Assembly (NCBI RefSeq): GCF_001189535.1
Contig: NZ_CP012070.1
Span: 2,356,001 to 2,420,000, forward strand
DNA from: Arsenicicoccus sp. oral taxon 190
GTDB lineage: Bacteria; Actinomycetota; Actinomycetes; Actinomycetales; Dermatophilaceae
Reading direction: 5' to 3'
DNA length: 64,000 nt
Each line of letters opens with the position of its first letter. Position 1 is the first letter of the stretch. This document shows, one piece after another, positions 32,372 to 40,503 of this stretch. The notes below the pieces were generated by a model. That model saw only the letters and a program-made list of their open reading frames with translations. It ran no database searches and was not told the DNA's origin. A program made the translations under genes and the position numbers.

Positions 32372-32692
32372 GACACCTCCTCAGGTGGTCGTGCCTGCGG
32401 CTGAGCCGCAGACGTCTCGGAGTGGTGCTCCGAGGATGAGCTCGGACGCCGTCGCCGACGAGGGGGTGGCCGTCGGGGGACGAGTCACGGGGCGCCGTTG
32501 CTCACGTGATGGCTGGGTCAAGACCCCGTTCGGGGCCGATGGGTGTTACGAGCGGGTCCAGGGTAGCCGTTGCCACCCGCGAGCCCGACCACCGGGTTCG
32601 CCGGTGGAGCCGGCCGTGACAGCCGTGGGTGCCCGGCAGGCGTGCCGGGCACCCACGGATCAGGTGTTACCTGCCAGCGGACGACCGCTGGG
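32372..32692 (-). other. Interval between binding-protein gene and permease genes
   Basis: This 321-bp stretch holds the hairpin at 32623-32658 and no gene. About 250 bases lie between the hairpin and dppB, enough for a secondary promoter, but no clear -35/-10 pair was identified. The layout suggests that the binding protein is made in excess over the membrane parts. Confidence 0.6.
32623..32658 (-). terminator. Hairpin after the solute-binding protein gene
   Basis: A perfect 16-bp stem (32623-32638 with 32643-32658) closes a 4-base loop. It follows the stop of the minus-strand binding-protein gene by 34 bases. No U-tract is present, so it may terminate partially or protect the 3' end of the upstream message. 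Confidence 0.7.
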
Positions 32693-34330
32693 TCACTTCA
32701 TCTTGATGCCCGCGTAGTCCGGCTTGCCGAACGCGGAGATCTTGACGTTGGTGACCTTGTCGGACCAGCCGATGGTGGCCTTGGGGTACCACAGCGGGAT
32801 CGACGGCATGTCGGTGGCCAGCATCTTCTCGGCCTCCTGGTACAGCTCGTTGGCCTTGGCGGAGTCGGTCGCCGCCGCGGCCTCCTTCAGCTTGGCGTCG
32901 AAGGCCTTGTTGGAGTAGTCACCGTCGTTGGACGACGCGCCGGTCGCGAAGATCGGGGTGAGGAAGTTCTCGATCGACGGGTAGTCCATCTGCCAGCCGG
33001 TGCGGAACAGACCCTTCATCTCGCGCTTCTTGACCTGCGTGCGGAAGGTCTTGAAGTCCACGACCGGGGTGGCGACGCAGTCGATGGACAGCGCCTCCTT
33101 GATCGACTGGCAGGTGGCCTCGGTCCAGTCCTTGTGGGAGGCGTCCGCGTTGTAGGAGAGCGTCAGCTTGCCGGTGAAGCCGCCGGCCTCCTGCAGCTTG
33201 GCCTTGGCCTTGGCGGCGTCGAACTTGCAGTACTCACCGCAGGCGTCGGCCTTGTAGCCGTTGACCGTCGTCGCGACCCAGCCGGTCGCCGGGGTGCGGG
33301 TGCCGTTGAACTGCGACTTGATGATGGCGTCCCGGTCGACGGCCATCGAGATCGCCTGGCGCAGCTTGGGGTTCTGCACCGACGGGTCGGCCTTGGCGGA
33401 GGCGAAGGTCATCGTGGCGATGCCGCCGTACTCCTTCTGGGCGTTGCGGTCCGGCAGGTCCGACTTGTACTTGTCGCTGTTGATCGCCGAGCTCGGGACC
33501 TCGTCGGTCACGTCCAGGTTGCCGGCCATGACGTCGTTGTAGGCGGCCTGGGAGTCCTGGTAGATCTTGAAGGTGATCTGGTCCAGGGCGCCCTTGTTGT
33601 TGCCCGAGTAGTTCGGGTTCTTCTTGACGACGATCGACTGGTTCTTGGTCCAGGAGTCGACCATGTAGGGGCCGGCGCCGACGGGCTTGTCGCCGAAGGC
33701 CTTCGGGTCCTTCATGAACACGTCGGGCAGCGGCGCGAAGGCCGTGTAGCCGAGACGCTCGGGCAGGTTGGAGACCTTGTCCGTGGTCTTGATGGTGAAG
33801 GTGTAGTCGTCGACGACCTTCAGACCGGACATCGTCTTGGCCTTCGGCTGCTGGTCCTTCTCGGCCTGCAGGTCGGCGAAGCCCTCGATGGGCTCCATGA
33901 AGTAGGACGCGCCCTGGGCGTTGGTCGACAGGGCGGTGTAGTTCCACGCGTCGACGAAGTTCTTGGCCTTGACCTCGGTGCCGTCGGAGAACTTGTAGCC
34001 CTTCTTCAGCTTGACCGTGAAGTTCTGGTTGTCGGTCGTCTCGATCGACTCGGCGATGTCGTTCTCCGGCTTGGCCGTGTCGACGTTGTAGTGCACCAGG
34101 CGGGCCGTGACGGTGTCCAGGACGTCGCCGCCACAGGTCTCGGTGGTGGCGCCGGGGATCAGGGGGTTCTCGGGGTTGCACCCGCGGACCGAGATCTGAC
34201 CGCCGGACTTGCCGGCGGCGCTGCCGTTTCCCGAGCTGCCGTTGTCCGTCGAGCCGCCGCCGCACGCCGTGAGCAGCACGGCCGTCGCGGACAGGGTCGC
34301 GGTGAGGGTGAGGCGAGTGGTGGCTCGCAT
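32693..34330 (-). CDS. Oligopeptide ABC transporter substrate-binding lipoprotein
   Basis: This 545-residue protein starts at ATG 34330, eight bases after GGAGG. The signal peptide MRATTRLTLTATLSATAVLL ends in the lipobox LTAC with Cys23 as the lipid anchor. A Gly/Ser/Asn linker precedes an SBP family 5 domain (QNFTVKLKKGYKFSDGTEVK; LRQAISMAVDRDAIIKSQFN; GWQMDYPSIENFLTPIFATG). Members bind peptides, nickel or other solutes outside the membrane. It is the first gene of operon 1. Confidence 0.93.
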   Translation of the reverse strand: MRATTRLTLTATLSATAVLLTACGGGSTDNGSSGNGSAAGKSGGQISVRGCNPENPLIPGATTETCGGDVLDTVTARLVHYNVDTAKPENDIAESIETTDNQNFTVKLKKGYKFSDGTEVKAKNFVDAWNYTALSTNAQGASYFMEPIEGFADLQAEKDQQPKAKTMSGLKVVDDYTFTIKTTDKVSNLPERLGYTAFAPLPDVFMKDPKAFGDKPVGAGPYMVDSWTKNQSIVVKKNPNYSGNNKGALDQITFKIYQDSQAAYNDVMAGNLDVTDEVPSSAINSDKYKSDLPDRNAQKEYGGIATMTFASAKADPSVQNPKLRQAISMAVDRDAIIKSQFNGTRTPATGWVATTVNGYKADACGEYCKFDAAKAKAKLQEAGGFTGKLTLSYNADASHKDWTEATCQSIKEALSIDCVATPVVDFKTFRTQVKKREMKGLFRTGWQMDYPSIENFLTPIFATGASSNDGDYSNKAFDAKLKEAAAATDSAKANELYQEAEKMLATDMPSIPLWYPKATIGWSDKVTNVKISAFGKPDYAGIKMK

Positions 34331-34576
34331 GTGTTTGACCTCCTCGAGGGGCCCGCTGATGGGACGGACCGTGGTGTCACCCTGACGGATGGCGGTCAGG
34401 GTCGATCCCAGTCGAGACGTCCGCGTCCTTGCGACCGCCGGCGAGCCGGAACCGTGGCCACACTCTAGGTCCGGCAATCCCCAGGTCGAGACCCCGGGTG
34501 GCCGTCGATACCGATTCGTGACCAGATGGGGGCCAACCGGGTCGAGGCTCCGGTGCCGTCTGCGAGGATGTGCGCC
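34331..34576. other. Divergent promoter region, binding protein / rarA
   Basis: Transcription of operon 1 to the left and of rarA to the right must start here. TAGAGT on the minus strand (34462-34467) is a possible -10 for operon 1. A short hairpin (CCCTGAC 34380-34386 with GTCAGGG 34395-34401) would lie in that operon's 5' leader. No repeat or operator was certain. Confidence 0.4.
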
Positions 34577-35944
34577 GTGGACGCTCCCGACCTCTTCAGC
34601 GACGGCGCTCCCTCCGGCGGGGCGGGGCTGCCGCCGCTCGCGGTCCGGATGCGCCCGCGCTCCCTGGACGAGGTGCGGGGCCAGACGGCGGCGCTGCGCC
34701 CGGGCAGCCCGCTGCGTCGCCTCATCGAGGGGCACCAGGGCGCCGTCGGGCCGCTGTCCGCCATCCTGTGGGGGCCTCCCGGCACCGGCAAGACGACGCT
34801 GGCCCACCTGGTCGCGACCGCGGCGGGGCGGCGGTTCGTCGAGCTGTCGGCGATCACCGCGGGGGTCAAGGACGTGCGGCGGGTCGTGGACGAGGCGGTG
34901 CGCGAGCGCGACCTCTACGACCGCACCACCGTGCTCTTCCTCGACGAGATCCACCGCTTCACCAAGGCCCAGCAGGACGCGCTGCTCCCCGCGGTCGAGA
35001 ACCGCCTCGTCGTGCTCGTCGCCGCCACAACCGAGAACCCGTCGTTCTCCATCATCGCGCCGCTGCTGTCGCGCTCGGTCCTGGTCACCCTCGAGTCCCT
35101 GACGGACGTCGAGGTCGGTCAGGTGCTCGACCAGGCGATCGCCGACGAGCGGGGGCTGGGTGGCGCCTTCGCCCTCGAGGCGCCGGCCCGGGAGCACGTC
35201 ATACGGATCAGCGGGGGAGACGCGCGGCGCGCGCTGACCGCGCTGGAGGGGGCCGCGGGGGTGGCGCTCGGCGACGAGCCCGCCGGCGCGGCCCACGACG
35301 CACCCGTGGCGATCACGAGCGCCCACGTGGAGCAGGCCGTGGAGAAGGCCGTCGTCCGCTACGACAAGACCGGCGACCAGCACTACGACGTGGCGTCCGC
35401 CCTGATCAAGTCGATGCGCGGCTCGGACGTCGACGCGGCGCTGCACTACCTGGCGCGGATGCTCGAGGCGGGGGAGGACCCCAGGTTCATCGCTCGCCGC
35501 GTGGTCATCGCCGCCTCCGAGGACGTCGGTATGGCGGACCCCACCGCCCTGCAGACCGCCGTGGCAGCGATGCACGCCGTCGCCCAGATCGGCATGCCCG
35601 AGGCGCGGATCATCCTGGCGCAGGCCGTGGTCCACAACGCGCTTGCCCCCAAGTCCAACGCGGCCTACACCGGCATCAACGAGGCCATCGCCGACGTGCG
35701 CTCGGGTCGGGGCGGAGCCGTGCCACCGCACCTGCGCGGCTCGGGCTACGCCGGCGCGGCCAAGCTCGGTCACGGCGCCGGCTATGTCTACCCGCACGCC
35801 CTGGCCGACGGGGTCGCCGCCCAGCAGTACCTCCCGAGCGACCTCGACGGCGCCGCCGACTACTACCGCCCGACACGGCGGGGCTTCGAGGAGCGCCTGG
35901 CGCAGCGGTGGGAGTGGCTCCGGCGGGTCCTGCACGACCGGTGA
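34577..35944 (+). CDS. rarA: Replication-associated recombination protein RarA (MgsA)
   Basis: This 455-residue AAA+ ATPase starts at GTG 34577 (VDAPDLFSDG); ATG 34568 in frame is an alternative. Motifs are Walker A LWGPPGTGKTTLAHLVA, Walker B VLFLDEIHRFTKAQQDALLP, sensor 1 AATTENPSF and the arginine-bearing SGGDARRALTALE. The C-terminal part (HYDVASALIKSMRGSDVDAA; ASEDVGMADP) is the RarA oligomerisation domain. It acts at stalled replication forks. GAGGAT seven bases before the GTG may give a leaderless message. Confidence 0.95.
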   Translation: MDAPDLFSDGAPSGGAGLPPLAVRMRPRSLDEVRGQTAALRPGSPLRRLIEGHQGAVGPLSAILWGPPGTGKTTLAHLVATAAGRRFVELSAITAGVKDVRRVVDEAVRERDLYDRTTVLFLDEIHRFTKAQQDALLPAVENRLVVLVAATTENPSFSIIAPLLSRSVLVTLESLTDVEVGQVLDQAIADERGLGGAFALEAPAREHVIRISGGDARRALTALEGAAGVALGDEPAGAAHDAPVAITSAHVEQAVEKAVVRYDKTGDQHYDVASALIKSMRGSDVDAALHYLARMLEAGEDPRFIARRVVIAASEDVGMADPTALQTAVAAMHAVAQIGMPEARIILAQAVVHNALAPKSNAAYTGINEAIADVRSGRGGAVPPHLRGSGYAGAAKLGHGAGYVYPHALADGVAAQQYLPSDLDGAADYYRPTRRGFEERLAQRWEWLRRVLHDR

Positions 35945-36285
35945 CCCGGCGCCGAGCCGGTTAGCGCGTCCGGGCGGTCAGCACAACCCCAGCCCGGACC
36001 GGACACCGTCACGATCGGGTCACGCGAGGTCTCGGGCGCATCACGATCGGTCACCCGCGTGCCAAAACCCGTGGCCGCCCAAAACAACGGAGTGGGCTCG
36101 TGCATAGGCTGCGAGGAGCCGGCTGATGAGGGTCGGCACGGAATGCCACCATGGTGGCGATCCGCCGTTGGTCCACTCCCAGGGTCGACGGTGACACCGA
36201 AGGACAACCACATGCCATCCATATTCTTCGGAGACGGGCCTGCTCACCCGATCTCTGACGTCCTGGTCGAGACGGGGGCGCGGAC
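35945..36285 (+). other. 341-bp upstream region of peptide transporter operon 2
   Basis: No gene was found. It contains two near-identical sites, TCACGATCGGGTCAC (36009-36023) and TCACGATCGGTCAC (36041-36054), about 32 bases apart, and a perfect palindrome GCCACCATGGTGGC (36145-36158). These could be operators for operon 2. TAGGCT (36105-36110) is a possible -10 without a clear -35. Confidence 0.5.
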
Positions 36286-37275
36286 ATGCTGATCTACGTC
36301 CTGCGGCGCCTCGCCAACTATCTGGTCATGATCTTCGTGACGACCACGATCGCCTACTTCGCGGCCGTGAGCTTCCTCAAGCCCGACGTCCCGATGCTGC
36401 TGGCGACGCCGAGACCCACGCCGGAGTCCGTGCGCACCCGCCTCGCCAGCTACGACCTCGACCCCCAGCTCAGCGCGGTCGAGCGCTACTGGCAATGGCT
36501 TCAGGGGGTCGTCCTGCACTGGGACTGGGGGCGCAGTCCCAACGGGCAACGGCTCAGCGAGGAGTTCGTGACCCGAGCCCTGGTGTCCGGCCGCCTGGTG
36601 TTCCTGTCCATGGTGCTGTCGATCGTGATCGGGATCGCGCTGGGGATCTACACCGCGTCACGGCAGTACCGCGTCGGCGACAAGGCGGTCACCTATCTTT
36701 CCTACTTCATCCAGACCATCCCGGCGCCGGTGCTGTACCTGGTCGTTCAGATGGGCGGCATCAAGGTCAACGAGACGAGCGGCCAGCGCATCTTCTACGT
36801 CAGTGGGATCTCCAGCGCCGAAGGGACCGACGGGTTCTGGGCAGGAGTGGTGGACCAGGTGCAGCACCTCGTCCTGCCCACGCTGGCGTTGACCATCCTC
36901 GGGTATGTCGGTTACCAGCTGCTGCAGCGGTCCCTGCTGCTCGACAACATCGGCGCGGACTACGTGCGCACCGCCCGCGCCAAGGGCCTGACCAAGGCCC
37001 AGGCAGTGCGCAAGCACGCCCTGCGCACCTCCTTCATCCCCGTGGCGCAGACCATCGCCTTCGCCGTGCCCAGCATCTTCGCCGGCACCTTCATCATCGA
37101 GACCGTTTTCGCCTGGCAGGGGCTCGGCCGCTACACGCTGGACGCGATCACGCGGACCCAGGACGTCAACGTCACGGTGGCCAGCATGGCTTTCGGGGGC
37201 CTGCTCTTCGCAATCGGCGCCATCATCGCGGACATCTCCGTGGCGGTCGTGGACCCGCGAGTGAGGGTGAGCTGA
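36286..37275 (+). CDS. Oligopeptide ABC transporter permease (DppB-like), operon 2
   Basis: This 329-residue membrane protein starts at ATG 36286. MLIYVLRRLANYLVMIFVTT is the typical DppB N-terminus. The EAA loop is ADYVRTARAKGLTKAQAVRK. A larger outside loop than in the operon 1 subunit contains KVNETSGQRIFYVSGISS. It is the first gene of operon 2, and the next gene follows after one base. Confidence 0.92.
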   Translation: MLIYVLRRLANYLVMIFVTTTIAYFAAVSFLKPDVPMLLATPRPTPESVRTRLASYDLDPQLSAVERYWQWLQGVVLHWDWGRSPNGQRLSEEFVTRALVSGRLVFLSMVLSIVIGIALGIYTASRQYRVGDKAVTYLSYFIQTIPAPVLYLVVQMGGIKVNETSGQRIFYVSGISSAEGTDGFWAGVVDQVQHLVLPTLALTILGYVGYQLLQRSLLLDNIGADYVRTARAKGLTKAQAVRKHALRTSFIPVAQTIAFAVPSIFAGTFIIETVFAWQGLGRYTLDAITRTQDVNVTVASMAFGGLLFAIGAIIADISVAVVDPRVRVS

Positions 37276-37276
37276 C

Positions 37277-38338
37277 ATGACCGACCAGCCCCGCGGCCGA
37301 GACCGCGTCGACACCACCCCCGGTCGGCTGGCATCCGACCCCACCGTCTCCGTGACCGACCCGACGGGCAAGGAGGACGTCCTCGCGGCTCATGCCGGCA
37401 CGCTGGCGAACGCCGGCTCCAACCCGGTAGGCCCTGGACCCGGCGCGGTCCTGGACGCGGCCGCCACCGAGGGTGACGTTGCCATCACAGGCAAGGCGTC
37501 CCTGATCCTCAGGAGGCTGCTGCGCAACAAGGGCGCCGTGATCGGGCTCGTGATGCTGCTGGTCGCGCTGCTCTTCTCGGTGCTCGGCAACCTGCCCAAC
37601 AAGTGGCAGTACGACGACCAGGACCTGCTCAACATCGGTATGCCCCCGTCACCGGACCACTGGTTCGGGACCAACGTCGGCGGGGTCGACCTCTACGCCA
37701 TGATCGTGCGCGGGACCGGCAAGTCGCTCATGATCGCGGCCGTCGTGGGCGTCGTCGCCCCGATCATCGCTGCTATCTACGGCACCGCCATCGCTTTCTG
37801 GGGCGGCAGGCGCGAGAAGGCGGGCATGTGGCTGCTGGACATGCTCCTGCTCATGCCGACCTTCTTGCTCATCGCAGTCTTCATGGGGCAGTTCGGGGGC
37901 AACGCGCTCGTCCTCGCGGTGCTGCTGACCCTGCTCGGCTGGATGGGGATGGCCCGCGTGATCCGCGCGACCACCCAGTCGTTGCGAGAGCGGGAGTTCG
38001 TCCAGGCCGCGCGCTACATGGGGGTCTCCGACCTGCAGATCATCCGTCGACACATCATCCCCAACATCGGCTCCTACCTGATCCTGCAGATCGTCCTCGG
38101 AACCTTCGGAGCGATCATCCTCGAGACCGCGCTGTCCTTCCTCGGCGTCGGCGTCCGTCCCCCGGACGTGTCCCTCGGCATGCTCATCGGCCAGTCGTCG
38201 AGCCAGCTGTCCGGCTACCCGTGGATGTTCTGGGCGCCCACCCTGGCGCTGCAGTGGATCACGGTCGCGCTCGCCCTGGTGGGCGACGGCATGCGGGACG
38301 CACTCGACCCCAACTCGAAGTCAGGTGGCACGGCATGA
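37277..38338 (+). CDS. Oligopeptide ABC transporter permease (DppC-like), operon 2
   Basis: This 353-residue protein starts at ATG 37277. A hydrophilic N-terminal extension of about 75 residues precedes the first helix (GAVIGLVMLLVALLFSVLG); such extensions occur in DppC but this one is long. HWFGTNVGGVDLYAMIVRGT and the EAA loop EFVQAARYMGVSDLQIIRRH are family features. The stop overlaps the fused ATPase gene by four bases. Confidence 0.92.
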   Translation: MTDQPRGRDRVDTTPGRLASDPTVSVTDPTGKEDVLAAHAGTLANAGSNPVGPGPGAVLDAAATEGDVAITGKASLILRRLLRNKGAVIGLVMLLVALLFSVLGNLPNKWQYDDQDLLNIGMPPSPDHWFGTNVGGVDLYAMIVRGTGKSLMIAAVVGVVAPIIAAIYGTAIAFWGGRREKAGMWLLDMLLLMPTFLLIAVFMGQFGGNALVLAVLLTLLGWMGMARVIRATTQSLREREFVQAARYMGVSDLQIIRRHIIPNIGSYLILQIVLGTFGAIILETALSFLGVGVRPPDVSLGMLIGQSSSQLSGYPWMFWAPTLALQWITVALALVGDGMRDALDPNSKSGGTA

Positions 38339-40488
38339 GCCCCGCAACCAGTCAGCACCTGCGTGGTGACCAGGCCCCCGTCCTCTCCGTCCGAGACCTG
38401 CACGTTCGTTTCCCGTCCGAGGCGGGGTCGGTCCATGCCGTGCGCGGGGTCGACCTGGACCTCTACCCCGGCAAGGTCCTGGCCATCGTGGGGGAGTCCG
38501 GCTCCGGCAAGTCCGTGACGTCGCTCGCCGTCATGGGCCTGCTGCCCGACTCTGCCCGCGTCGACGGGTCCATCAGCTACAACGGCAAAGAGCTGCTGGG
38601 GCTGTCGGACAAGGAGATGAGCCGCCACCGCGGCTCGGACATCGCGATGATCTTCCAGGACCCGCTGTCCTCGCTGACCCCCGTCTTCACGGTCGGCGAC
38701 CAGATCATCGAGGCCCTGCAGGCCCACGGCGAGATCGGCGCGAAGGCCGCGCGGGAGCGGGCGATCCACCTCCTGGAGCTCGTGGGCATCCCCAGCCCGG
38801 GGACACGGGTGGACTCCTATCCCCACGAGTTCTCCGGCGGCATGCGCCAGCGGGTGGTCATCGCGATCGCCATCGCCAACAACCCTCGCGTGATCATCGC
38901 CGACGAGCCCACCACAGCCCTCGACGTGACGATCCAGGCTCAGATCCTCGACGTGCTCAAGGTGGCCCAGCAGGAGACCGGCGCCGCCGTCATCATGATC
39001 ACCCACGACCTGGGTGTCGTGGCGGGTCTGGCCGACGAGGTCATGGTGATGTATGCCGGCCGACCCGTGGAGCTGGGACCCGTGGCCGAGGTGTACCACC
39101 GGCCCCGGATGCCCTACACCGTGGGACTGCTGGGTTCGATCCCGCGCATCAACCGGAAGGTCAAGACTGCCCTCGTCCCCATCGAAGGCACCCCGCCCAA
39201 CCTGTTGCACGAACCGACCGGCTGCACCTTCGCCACCCGCTGCCCCATCGCGAGCGACGAGTGCCGGCGCGGGGAACCGCCCCTCGAGGCGGTCGCGCCC
39301 GGTCACCTCGCGGCGTGCGTCAAGAAGCATCGCTTCGGCGAGGGGACCGACGTCACCGACATCTACCCCGTCCCGCCGCTGCCCCAGTCGTCGCTGGACC
39401 GGACCCCCCGCGGCGAGCGTCGGACGGTCCTGAAGGTGACCGACCTCAAGAAGCACTTCCCGCTGATGAAGGGCTCGCTGTTCAAGCGTCGGGTCGGCAC
39501 GGTCAAGGCGGTCGACGGGTTGTCCTTCGACGTCCGCGAGGGCGAGTGCCTCGCCGTCGTGGGCGAGTCCGGGTGCGGCAAGACGACCACCCTCCTCGAG
39601 ATCATGGAGATGTCTCCCAGGGCGGAGGGTCGCGTCGAGGTCTTCGGTCGGTCTGCACAGGACGGCGCCCGGCGCGCCGACGTCAAGGCGCTGCGCCGCG
39701 ACATACAGCTGGTCTTCCAGGACCCCATGGGGGCTCTCGACCCCCGCTTCACGGTCTTCGAGGTGATCGCCGAGCCGTTGCAGACGCATGGGATGAAGGA
39801 CGAGGACGTGAAGGGAAGGGTGCGCGAGCTGATGCGCACGGTCGGCCTCATGCCCGACCACATCAACCGCTTCCCAGGGCAGTTCTCCGGTGGGCAGCGT
39901 CAGCGGATCGGCATCGCCCGCGCCCTGGCACTCAACCCCAAGGTGCTGATCCTGGACGAGCCCGTGTCGGCCCTGGACGTATCGATCCAGGCCGGTGTCA
40001 TCAACCTGCTGGACACGCTCAAGGCCGACCTGGGGATCTCCTACCTCTTCGTCGCCCACGACCTGTCGGTGGTACGCCACATCGGTGACCGCGTGGCCGT
40101 CATGTACCTCGGCAAGATCGTGGAGATCGGGGACGTGGACGAGGTCTTCGACCGTCCCACCCACCCGTACACACGCGCGTTGTTGTCCGCAATCCCCATC
40201 CCGGACCCCGACGTCGAACGCTCCCGTGAGCGGATCCTGCTCACGGGCGACCTCCCCAGCCCGCTCGATCGGCCCGAAGGGTGCGACTTCGCCACCCGTT
40301 GCCCGGTCTTTGCGCTGCTGCCGGAAGACAAGCGGCAACGATGCCGCACCGAGGAGCCGCCCCTGATCCCCGTGGGGTCGGCCGATCACCAACAGGCCTG
40401 CTTCTTCCCCGAGGAGGAGCTCGCCACCACGCACTCCGGTGCGTCCGCTGCGGAGGCTGCCGGCGCCATCGACCGGCTCTCATCCTGA
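38335..40488 (+). CDS. Fused double ATP-binding subunit (DppD-DppF) of operon 2
   Basis: This 717-residue protein starts at ATG 38335. Half 1 has Walker A GESGSGKS (53-60), signature FSGGMRQRVVIAIAI and Walker B IIADEPTTALD. Half 2 has Walker A GESGCGKT (near 410), signature FSGGQRQRIGIARAL (near 518) and Walker B LILDEPVSALD. Each half ends in its own oligopeptide-type cysteine region (GCTFATRCPIASDECRRG; GCDFATRCPVFALL). The two subunits that are separate in operon 1 are one chain here. Both nucleotide sites look intact. Confidence 0.93.
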   Translation: MSPATSQHLRGDQAPVLSVRDLHVRFPSEAGSVHAVRGVDLDLYPGKVLAIVGESGSGKSVTSLAVMGLLPDSARVDGSISYNGKELLGLSDKEMSRHRGSDIAMIFQDPLSSLTPVFTVGDQIIEALQAHGEIGAKAARERAIHLLELVGIPSPGTRVDSYPHEFSGGMRQRVVIAIAIANNPRVIIADEPTTALDVTIQAQILDVLKVAQQETGAAVIMITHDLGVVAGLADEVMVMYAGRPVELGPVAEVYHRPRMPYTVGLLGSIPRINRKVKTALVPIEGTPPNLLHEPTGCTFATRCPIASDECRRGEPPLEAVAPGHLAACVKKHRFGEGTDVTDIYPVPPLPQSSLDRTPRGERRTVLKVTDLKKHFPLMKGSLFKRRVGTVKAVDGLSFDVREGECLAVVGESGCGKTTTLLEIMEMSPRAEGRVEVFGRSAQDGARRADVKALRRDIQLVFQDPMGALDPRFTVFEVIAEPLQTHGMKDEDVKGRVRELMRTVGLMPDHINRFPGQFSGGQRQRIGIARALALNPKVLILDEPVSALDVSIQAGVINLLDTLKADLGISYLFVAHDLSVVRHIGDRVAVMYLGKIVEIGDVDEVFDRPTHPYTRALLSAIPIPDPDVERSRERILLTGDLPSPLDRPEGCDFATRCPVFALLPEDKRQRCRTEEPPLIPVGSADHQQACFFPEEELATTHSGASAAEAAGAIDRLSS

Positions 40489-40503
40489 AAGGAAACCCAT
40501 CCC

